The translations under genes were made by a program, and so were the position numbers. This document shows, one piece after another, positions 25,106-31,687 of a stretch of 64,000 bases of DNA. The DNA comes from Streptomyces sp. PT12 (GTDB lineage Bacteria; Actinomycetota; Actinomycetes; Streptomycetales; Streptomycetaceae). The notes beneath the pieces are model-generated. The model made no database searches and was not told the DNA's origin. It saw only the letters and a program-made list of their open reading frames with translations. The DNA is taken from positions 34,895 to 98,894 of the forward strand of contig NZ_QEST01000163.1 in the NCBI RefSeq assembly GCF_003311645.1. The letters are read 5' to 3'. Numbering within the stretch: position 1 is the stretch's first letter; every line of letters begins with the position of its first letter.

Positions 25106-26890
25106 TCACACCTTCTCTCTCGGTCGGACGTTCTCTGCCGCTCCGACGTTCTCTGCCGCTCTGACGTTGTCTCCCGCTCCGACACGGCCCCGATCGGCGT
25201 GCGCGGCATACAGCCGCAACAGCGCGTGGACGCGATAGGGCCCCGGTGGCCCGTCCTCCAACAACCCCGCGTCGGCGAGCCGTTCGAGCACGGCCGCGGC
25301 CTCGGTGCCCGGATCGGCGAATCCGGGCAGCCCCGCGCAGTCGGCGGCGCGGAACACCGGCGACGGCAGCCGCGCGGCCGTGAGGAACGCCTCGGCCAGC
25401 CCGGGGCCGAGCCGGTCGACGGCCGCGGAGAGCACCCGGCCGACCGACATGGCAGGGTCGTCGGTCAGCGCCAGCTGGGCCAGCGGGTCGTCGGCGAGCC
25501 AGCGCGCCCCGTCGGCCAGCGGCAGCCCGGGCCGCGTCATCAGGCGCGCCGCGGCGATCAGCAGCGCCAGCGGATGGTGCCCGCACCGTTCGGCCAGCTC
25601 CCGCGCGGCCACCGGCTCCCCGGCCACCCGGTCGCCGCCGAGCACCGCCACGAGCAGCGCGTGCGACTCGTCGGCCGCGAACGTCTCCAGGCGGTGCACC
25701 CGACCGCCGTGCGTCGCGATCAGCCCGGCCAGCTTTCTGCGGCTGGTGATCAGCACCGCGCACCCGGCCGCCGCGGCCAGCGCGGGCCGCGCCTGCTCCG
25801 CGTCCGCCACGTCGTCGAGCAGCAGCAGCGCCCGCCCCGCGCCGGGCGCGGGCAGCCCGGCGGTCACCTCGGCGGTCACCTCGGCCGCCGGACGTGGCGC
25901 GCCCGCCGCGTCGGTCATCCGCACCAGCAGCCGCCCTCCGGGGAAGCGGTCCCGCACCAGGTGCGCCACATGCTGCACGAGGGCGGTCTTCCCGATCCCC
26001 GGCGCCCCGCAGACCAGTTCGAGCACGGGCGCGTCGGCGGGCGCGCCGAGCCGGTCCACGAGCGCCGCGACCTCCCGCGCCCGCCCGGTGAACCACGGAA
26101 CGGGCGGCAGCGCGGGCGGCGCCGACGCCGCCACCGCGTCGGCCACCGGGTCGAGCGCGTCGCCGCGCAGGATCGCCAGCTCGAGATCCTGCAACGCGGC
26201 CGAAGGCCCGATGCCCAGCTCACGCGCCAGGTGCTCCTTGAACCTCCGGCACTCCGCCAGCGCCTCCGTCTGCCGCCCCGACCGGTACAGCGCCTCGATC
26301 AGCTGCTCCCTGAAGCGGCCGTGGTCCGGGTGCGCCCTGGTGTGGCCCCACAGCTCGACCAGCGCGGCGCCGTGGCGGCCGAGCGCGAGCAGCAGGTCGC
26401 ACACCCGCGTCTGCGCCGTCAGCCGCTCCTCCACCAGGCGCGGCACCTCGTCCCTGTGCAGCGCCCCCGAGCGCACATTGGGCAGGGGAGCGCCCTGCCA
26501 CAGGGACAACGCGGCCCGCAGCAGGGCGAGTTCGGTCTCGGGGTCATCGGCGGAGCGGGCCCTCACGACGGTCTCGCGGAAGTCCACCAGGTCCAACGAG
26601 CCTGCGTCCGCGGTGATCCGGTAGCCGCCGGGGACCGCCTCGATCGGGGTGTCGAGCACGCCGTGCTTGGTGAACAGGCGGCGCAGCCGCAGCACACACG
26701 TCTGCAACGCCGCCCGCGCGGTGGCGGGTTGGGTGTCGCCCCAGACCATCCGCTGGAGATAGTCGGAGGAGACCACGGTGTTGGAGTGCAGCAGCAGGGC
26801 GGCGAGGAGGTTGGCGGGCTTGGACGGCTGGAGGACGACCGTTTCGGGCCCCTCGCTCAGCTCGAGCGGTCCGAGCACGTGGAACCGCAT
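25106..26890 (-). CDS. SARP-family activator with NB-ARC domain (AfsR-like)
   Basis: A 594-residue regulator: OmpR-like winged helix (residues 10-95), bacterial transcriptional activation domain (97-245, FRETVVRARSADDP to ELGIGPSAAL), and an NB-ARC ATPase starting near residue 265 with P-loop GAPGIGKTA at 295-303 and LLLLDDV as Walker B. The AfsR-type TPR domain is missing, so it is a short SARP-NB form. It is the first gene of the RiPP operon and the likely pathway activator; phased heptamers before the precursor gene and repeated TGACGC-containing sites before this gene support direct and autoregulation. The C terminus ends in four six-residue repeats from an 18-bp DNA repeat. Confidence 0.9.
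   Translation of the reverse strand: MRFHVLGPLELSEGPETVVLQPSKPANLLAALLLHSNTVVSSDYLQRMVWGDTQPATARAALQTCVLRLRRLFTKHGVLDTPIEAVPGGYRITADAGSLDLVDFRETVVRARSADDPETELALLRAALSLWQGAPLPNVRSGALHRDEVPRLVEERLTAQTRVCDLLLALGRHGAALVELWGHTRAHPDHGRFREQLIEALYRSGRQTEALAECRRFKEHLARELGIGPSAALQDLELAILRGDALDPVADAVAASAPPALPPVPWFTGRAREVAALVDRLGAPADAPVLELVCGAPGIGKTALVQHVAHLVRDRFPGGRLLVRMTDAAGAPRPAAEVTAEVTAGLPAPGAGRALLLLDDVADAEQARPALAAAAGCAVLITSRRKLAGLIATHGGRVHRLETFAADESHALLVAVLGGDRVAGEPVAARELAERCGHHPLALLIAAARLMTRPGLPLADGARWLADDPLAQLALTDDPAMSVGRVLSAAVDRLGPGLAEAFLTAARLPSPVFRAADCAGLPGFADPGTEAAAVLERLADAGLLEDGPPGPYRVHALLRLYAAHADRGRVGAGDNVRAAENVGAAENVRPREKV
25126..25179. repeat. 18-bp tandem repeat in the SARP 3' end
   Basis: Three units with core GACGTTCTCTGCCGCTC (25126-25143, 25144-25161, and diverged 25162-25179). 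Being a multiple of three it encodes hexapeptides GAGDNV, RAAENV, GAAENV, then RPREKV at the SARP C terminus, just before the stop. Confidence 0.88.
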
Positions 26891-26946
26891 CGTGGGATGC
26901 CCCCTGTGATGTTCCGGTCTGCTGCGGCCCAGACGCTACTCGCGTA

Positions 26947-27009
26947 GCGGTCACCTCCGGGAGGGCCCTGGGCGTCAGCTTGCTGCACCCTCGCGCGTCA
27001 GCTTGCTGC
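26947..27009 (-). promoter_or_regulatory. Candidate autoregulatory direct repeats upstream of the SARP gene
   Basis: A perfect 15-bp direct repeat, GCGTCAGCTTGCTGC at 26972-26986 and 26995-27009, period 23. Read towards the SARP gene each contains TGACGC, like the heptamers at the precursor promoter; a further TGACCGC lies at 26953-26947. Periods of 23-24 bp are close to two turns of DNA, as in some SARP targets with 22-bp spacing. The site is 57-119 bp upstream of the SARP ATG. Confidence 0.4.
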
Positions 27010-27048
27010 CGAATCGGACGCGCGGGGCCCCGGGCGGGGGGCCGCGTC

Positions 27049-27343
27049 GACGACCGGGCCGACGCGGGCGGCCTCGCCAGGTCGTTCGACTACGCGCTCG
27101 ACGACGCCCGCTCCCCGGCCGTCGTCATCCTCGACATCAGGATGCCGGGAGGCGGCGGAACGCGGGCGGCCCGCGAGACCCTGGAGCGTTCCCCCGCCAC
27201 CCGCGTCGTGTCGTTCTCCGCACTACCGCGAGGAGAGCGTGCTGGCCGAGATGCGCCGCGCGGGCGTCGCCGCGCACCTGGAGAAGGGCGTCCCCAACAG
27301 CGCGTTGGTCGCCACCGTGCGCCGCGTCGCCACCGGTGGCTGA
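27049..27343 (+). pseudogene. Broken response-regulator receiver domain
   Basis: The frame from about 27049 reads ARSFDYALDDARSPAVVILDIRMPGGGG, the phospho-acceptor Asp region of a NarL-type receiver, then ATRVVSFSA. At about 27219 the frame shifts (apparent 2-nt loss) and the match resumes as HYREESVLAEMRRAGVAAHLEKG, with the conserved Lys, ending at TGA 27343. The N-terminal acidic pair and the DNA-binding domain are absent. It is a decayed gene; the 26891-27439 interval holds nothing else but the SARP upstream region. Confidence 0.7.
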
Positions 27344-27439
27344 CCCCGCGGACCCCGGCCGCGCGGCGCGAGTACGCTGCCGGGGTGGGGGGTCACGGGA
27401 GAGGCCCGCGCCCCGTCCACCATCGGGAGGCACCCCGCG

Positions 27440-28777
27440 ATGTCGTCGTCCCAGCACTCCGTCACGCCCGAGGCCGAGCGGCGCGGCGAGGAGATCCTTG
27501 CCGTCCTCGACAGCGCCTTCGGCCAGCTGCTCGCCGCCGATCCGGCGGCCTTCCGCGTCAAGTTCCGCAAGATGGCCGCCTCCGCCTTCGCCTTCTACCG
27601 CGGCTCGGCCTGCCTCTTCTACCAGGACCTGGGGGCGGGGTTCGCCGAGCGCTCCTTCCTCGACGAGCGCACGTCGCGCGTGTGGATCCACGGCGACCTG
27701 CACGCCGAGAACTTCGGCACCTACCTGGCCGCCAACGGCCGACTGGTGTTCAACGTCAACGACTTCGACGAGGCGTATGTCGGCCCGTTCACGTGGGACC
27801 TCAAGCGGTTCGCCGCCTCCATGGCGCTCATCGGCTACACCAAGGCGCTCAGCGACGGGATGATCAGCGACCTGGTCACCGCCTACGCCACCGCCTACCG
27901 GGAGCGGATCAGGCTGCTGGCCGCGGGGGCCAAGGACGACGAGGTGCCGCCGTTCACGCTCGACACCGCGGCGGGGCCGCTGCTCGGGGCGCTGCACCAG
28001 GCGCGTTCACGCACCCGCTTCGGGCTGCTCGACTCGATGACCGAGGTCCGCGACTTCGAGCGCCGCTTCGCCCCGGGCGGCGGCGCGATCGCGCTCGACG
28101 ACGACGTGCGCGAGGCGGTGCTCGACGCCTTCCGCTCCTATCTGGCGACCCTGCCCGAGTCCAGCCTGACCCGCCCCGACGCGCACCGCGTCAAGGACGT
28201 CGTCGGCCGCAGGGGCATCGGCATCGGCAGCGCGGGCCTGCCGTCGTTCAACCTGCTCCTCGAGGGCAACAGCGACGCGCTGGAGAACGATGTTGTCCTC
28301 TATATGAAGCAGGCGCAGGTCCCCGCCGTCTCCCGGCACATCACCGACGAGGCCGTGCGCGGGTACTTCGCGCACGAGGGCCACCGCACGGTGATCTCGC
28401 AGCGCGCGCTCCAGGCGCACGCCGACCAGTGGCTCGGCTGGACCGAGCTGGGCGGCGCGGGCCAGCTGGTCGCCGAAGTCTCCCCCTACGCCGTGGACTT
28501 CGACTGGTCCGACATCGACGACCCGGCCCAGATCGCCGACGTGGCCGCCGACCTGGGCCGGGCCACCGCGACCATGCACGCGGCGGCGGACGACGAGAGC
28601 GGCCACTCGCTCGTGCCGTTCTCCACGGAGCAGGCCATCGACGCGGCGATTGGCGACGAGGGCGACGCGTTCGCCGAGCTGCTGGTGGACTTCGCGCACG
28701 CCTATGGCGCGCGGGCCAGGGCCGACCACCAGATCTTTGTCGACCTCTTCCGCAACGGGCAGATCAGCGGCCTGTGA
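27440..28777 (+). CDS. DUF2252 family protein
   Basis: A 445-residue cytoplasmic protein of the DUF2252 family, which is related to the kinase/phosphotransferase fold. It contains WIHGDLHAENFGTY (about residue 89), NVNDFDEAYVGPFTWDLKRFAAS and, later, LLLEGNSDALENDVVLYMKQAQ, the family hallmarks corresponding to HGDxHxxN and DFD catalytic-type motifs. Length is standard. GGGAGG precedes ATG 27440. Substrate and role are unknown; the fold suggests phosphotransfer to a small molecule. It stands alone. Confidence 0.85.
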   Translation: MSSSQHSVTPEAERRGEEILAVLDSAFGQLLAADPAAFRVKFRKMAASAFAFYRGSACLFYQDLGAGFAERSFLDERTSRVWIHGDLHAENFGTYLAANGRLVFNVNDFDEAYVGPFTWDLKRFAASMALIGYTKALSDGMISDLVTAYATAYRERIRLLAAGAKDDEVPPFTLDTAAGPLLGALHQARSRTRFGLLDSMTEVRDFERRFAPGGGAIALDDDVREAVLDAFRSYLATLPESSLTRPDAHRVKDVVGRRGIGIGSAGLPSFNLLLEGNSDALENDVVLYMKQAQVPAVSRHITDEAVRGYFAHEGHRTVISQRALQAHADQWLGWTELGGAGQLVAEVSPYAVDFDWSDIDDPAQIADVAADLGRATATMHAAADDESGHSLVPFSTEQAIDAAIGDEGDAFAELLVDFAHAYGARARADHQIFVDLFRNGQISGL

Positions 28778-28824
28778 GGGGGCAGAGGGGCAGGAGCAGT
28801 CCGAGGGTCCGAGGGTCCGAGGAA

Positions 28825-29268
28825 TCAGAGGGGAAGGTCGTCGGGCAGGAGGCGGAACGCCTTGTGGCGGCCCAGGGGGCGTACCGCGCGGAAGCCGCGG
28901 CGGTCCAGGGTGAGGATCGCGTCGGTGTCATAGTCCGCGGCCAGGGCGACGTTGACGGCGTCGGCCAGGTCGAGGTCGAGAGCCGCGTAGCGGCCCCGGA
29001 GTGCCTGCGCGGCGGCCAGGTGCCGCTCGGACACCTCGGGCAGGGCGACGCGGCCCCTGGCCATCCAGCGCCTGAGGTCGTCCACAGCGCTCACCGCCGC
29101 GGCCCGGCCCAGCTCACGGGTGGCGGCATGGTCCAATTCGGCGAGGAGCAGAGGCGACATCACGAGCAGTCCGGCGGCCATGATCGCCTCGTTGGCCGCC
29201 TGGTGCTCCGGGTGCCTGGAGTCGAGCGCCGCGAGCGGGCCCGATGTGTCGGCGATCACGGTGATCAT
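28825..29268 (-). CDS. VapC-like PIN-domain toxin
   Basis: A 147-residue PIN-domain protein. The first acidic residue is in VIADTSGPLAAL, the second in LLAELDHA, and the third cluster is LDLDLADAVNVALAADYDTDAILTLDRRGF, which fits the four-acidic-residue metal site of PIN RNases. It overlaps the upstream antitoxin gene by 4 nt (ATGA). By analogy with VapC it should cleave RNA, often tRNA, when the antitoxin is lost. The C-terminal FRLLPDDLPL is a usual family ending. It is convergent with the DUF2252 gene. Confidence 0.85.
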   Translation of the reverse strand: MITVIADTSGPLAALDSRHPEHQAANEAIMAAGLLVMSPLLLAELDHAATRELGRAAAVSAVDDLRRWMARGRVALPEVSERHLAAAQALRGRYAALDLDLADAVNVALAADYDTDAILTLDRRGFRAVRPLGRHKAFRLLPDDLPL

Positions 29269-29525
29269 GTGTCGGTCCCGGGCTTCGTCTCCCGGTGGAC
29301 GGCATCGGCGACGGCCTCTCGCACATCACCCCGGTCCAGGGTCCGACCGGGCCCCTCGAAGGTCCGGGAGAAGAGGGGCTCGTCCCAGACGCGATGCGCC
29401 ATGGCGGCCAGATGAATGCCCTGGCGGATGATCTCGGCCTCGCTCACGCCCCGGCGCCGGGCCGCCTCCTTGATGATCGCCAGGTCTTCGGGATCGGCGT
29501 AGACGTTGGTACGCTTCAGAGACAT
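29265..29525 (-). CDS. VapB-like ribbon-helix-helix antitoxin
   Basis: An 86-residue protein from ATG 29525, which follows GGTAGG. The N terminus MSLKRTNVYADPEDLAIIKEAARRRGVSEAEIIRQGI is a ribbon-helix-helix DNA-binding domain; the C-terminal half (FEGPGRTLDRGDVREAVADAV) should bind and block the PIN toxin. The gene is translationally coupled to the toxin. An operator-like palindrome overlaps its start, consistent with autorepression by the complex. A longer start at 29543 is less likely because it would remove that ribosome site. Confidence 0.82.
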   Translation of the reverse strand: MSLKRTNVYADPEDLAIIKEAARRRGVSEAEIIRQGIHLAAMAHRVWDEPLFSRTFEGPGRTLDRGDVREAVADAVHRETKPGTDT

Positions 29526-29542
29526 GTACCTACCGTAGTACA
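29525..29542 (-). promoter_or_regulatory. Palindromic operator at the antitoxin start
   Basis: TGTACCTACCGTAGTACA: TGTAC and GTACA form the outer arms and CTAC/GTAG an inner nested repeat. It overlaps the antitoxin ribosome site, is AT-rich for this genome, and suits binding of a ribbon-helix-helix dimer pair. Confidence 0.5.
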
Positions 29543-29600
29543 CATCCGCCGAGGGTGCCGGACGTGGTGGTGGCGCGAGGTGGTGACACGAGGTGACACG

Positions 29601-29635
29601 ACGAGGGCCCGCCGCTGGCGGCGGCGGGCCCTCGT
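29601..29635 (-). terminator. Strong terminator hairpin
   Basis: ACGAGGGCCCGCCGC at 29601-29615 pairs perfectly with GCGGCGGGCCCTCGT at 29621-29635 (15-bp stem, 5-nt loop), downstream of the secreted DUF1080 protein gene and upstream of the toxin-antitoxin promoter. Confidence 0.85.
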
Positions 29636-29688
29636 GCGTGGGGGGTGCGTGGGTGCGCGGGATGCGTCGTCCCCCCGGTCGGCGAGCC

Positions 29689-31656
29689 TTACAGCTCCTT
29701 GATCCTGATGTCGCGGAATGTGATCACATCGGATGTCCCATGGGTCTGGAGCCCGATGTAGCCCGTCTCGTTCTGCCGCCCGTCGGTGCCGGGGTCGTCG
29801 GCGCGCGGCGGCGAGAACAGCTGCCCCGGCGTGTTGTCGAACTCGTTGATGAGCAGCCCGTTACGGGTGATGGTGTAGTGGCCGTCGACCACGCGGATCT
29901 CGTAGTCGTTCCACACGCCCTTGGGGGTCGGCATGGACTCGCCGCGGTTGACCAGGTCGAATCCGTAGATGGAGCCGGTCTTGTACTGGTCCCCGCCGCG
30001 GTTGTCGGAGATCTGCACCTCATGGCCGTACTTGATGGCCACCCACTCGGGCCGTGACTCCTCCGGGTGGTTGTGCACGCGGGGGAAGCCCACGAAGACG
30101 CCGCTGTTGGCGGTGCCGCCCGAGGTGTCGTCGCGCCACTTCAGCCGGAGCACGAAGTCGCCGTACTGGGCCTCGGGGAACCACAGCATCCCCATGCCAT
30201 CGACCTCGGTGCTGCTGGTGATCGAGCCGTCGTCGTTGAGGGTGAACGCCCCGCCTCCGACATGACCCCAGCGGTCGAGGGACTGCGCGGTCCCGTCGAA
30301 GATCCGCTCGTAGCCCTCGCGGTTGCCAGGGGCGCCCACGCCCGAGACCTCGGCGGCCTGAAGGATCTCGGCTTTGTTCCCGCGGTCGATGACGCCCTGG
30401 AACACCAGGACATCGGTCACCTCGTCTACATGGGACAGGAAGGAGCCGTTGGACGACCAGGCGCGTTCGTCCTCGATCACCTCGTTGACCGTGCAGCCGT
30501 CGGGGTTGGCGCGGTTGGGCACCTGGGTGACCGTGTCGCCCAGGACCACCAGCGGGCGGTCGTCGGACTCGGGGCACTCGGCGGGCGGCGGGGTGCCCGG
30601 GTCGTCCTCGACGACGGTGAAGCTGGTGCTGCCCGCCTCCGATGAGTTTCCCGCGTTGTCCGTGGCCCGGTAGCTCACCGTGTGGTCACCGACGCTGTGC
30701 ACCATGACGGGCTCGGTATACGGCGTGAACTCCCCGCCGTTGACCGCGTACGCGATGCCCGCCACGCCCGACTCGGCGTCGGTGGCCTCCAGGGTGACGG
30801 TCGCCATGGTGACATAGTCGCCATCGGCGTTCTGCTCGCCCTCCACGGTGGCCGTCACCTCGGGTGGCGTGGTGTCATCGCCCGAGGGCTCGACGACGTT
30901 GACCGTGGTCGACTGGTCGTCGGAGACATTGCCCGCCACATCGGTGGCCCGGTAGGAAAGGGTGTGCTCGCCCACGGTGTTGAGGACCACGGGGGCCTCG
31001 TAAGCGGCGAACTCCCCGCCGTCCAGGGCGTATTCGATGCTCTCGACGCCCGAGCCCTCGTCGGTCGCCGTCAACGAGACGGTCGCGCTGCCCACATAGT
31101 CGCCATCGGCGTTCTGCTGGCCCTCGACCGTGGCGGTCACCTCGGGCGGCGTGGTGTCCTCGCCACCGCCGCCGTCCTCGGTGACCACGAGCTCGCCCTG
31201 CATCTGGCCATGCCCAGGGATGGCGCAGAAGTAGCGGTAGGTGCCGGGCGTCAGGTCGACCGTGACCTCCCAGCGGCCACCGTTGGCGTCGTTGGGGGTA
31301 GCCATGAGGTTGACATTGACGTCGTTGTTGTAGTCGGGGTTCGAGGTGTCGAACGTCAGCGTGTGCGGCATCGACGTGGTGTTGCCGGTGGCCGCGCTGT
31401 TCTCGAACACGATCGTGGTCTCGCCCGCGACCGCCGTGGTGGGGGCGGTCTTGTAGCGGGTGATGTCGTTGTCCGCCGTCCAGGTCAACGTCTGGGCCTG
31501 GGCGACCTCCGCGTCGCCGCCGCCCTGGGGCTGCTTGGCCTGCGCGGCCGGGACCGCCGACAGGGTGAGTGCCGCGAGGCACAGGGTCATCAGCAGGATC
31601 AGCAGCCGACGGGGGCCGCCCACGAGGGCGCCGCCGTGTCTCTTCGCCGATTTCAC
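29689..31656 (-). CDS. Secreted cupredoxin, OmpL47-repeat, DUF1080 protein
   Basis: A 655-residue exported protein. Signal peptide (residues 1-41, hydrophobic LLILLMTLCLAALTLSA, cleavage after AQA). Then a cupredoxin domain (about 55-160) with Cu ligands in SMPHTLTF and YFCAIPGHGQM; two near-identical OmpL47-type Ig-like repeats, each introduced by DTTPPEVTATVEG (about 168-260 and 263-350); and a C-terminal DUF1080/3-keto-disaccharide hydrolase-like lectin fold (YERIFDGTAQSLDRWGHVGGG to TFRDIRIKEL). It probably binds copper and a carbohydrate at the cell surface or in the medium. It is 31 bp downstream of the ThuA-dehydrogenase gene on the same strand, so probably one transcript. Confidence 0.85.
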   Translation of the reverse strand: MKSAKRHGGALVGGPRRLLILLMTLCLAALTLSAVPAAQAKQPQGGGDAEVAQAQTLTWTADNDITRYKTAPTTAVAGETTIVFENSAATGNTTSMPHTLTFDTSNPDYNNDVNVNLMATPNDANGGRWEVTVDLTPGTYRYFCAIPGHGQMQGELVVTEDGGGGEDTTPPEVTATVEGQQNADGDYVGSATVSLTATDEGSGVESIEYALDGGEFAAYEAPVVLNTVGEHTLSYRATDVAGNVSDDQSTTVNVVEPSGDDTTPPEVTATVEGEQNADGDYVTMATVTLEATDAESGVAGIAYAVNGGEFTPYTEPVMVHSVGDHTVSYRATDNAGNSSEAGSTSFTVVEDDPGTPPPAECPESDDRPLVVLGDTVTQVPNRANPDGCTVNEVIEDERAWSSNGSFLSHVDEVTDVLVFQGVIDRGNKAEILQAAEVSGVGAPGNREGYERIFDGTAQSLDRWGHVGGGAFTLNDDGSITSSTEVDGMGMLWFPEAQYGDFVLRLKWRDDTSGGTANSGVFVGFPRVHNHPEESRPEWVAIKYGHEVQISDNRGGDQYKTGSIYGFDLVNRGESMPTPKGVWNDYEIRVVDGHYTITRNGLLINEFDNTPGQLFSPPRADDPGTDGRQNETGYIGLQTHGTSDVITFRDIRIKEL

Positions 31657-31687
31657 GCTCTCTTCGACCTTTCTGCGTTACGCGCTG

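Noticed and set aside
26980-29415. Open frame of 811 codons covering the response-regulator remnant and DUF2252 gene
   Set aside because: Only its first part (receiver remnant) is gene-like; the rest is out of frame with the clear DUF2252 protein.
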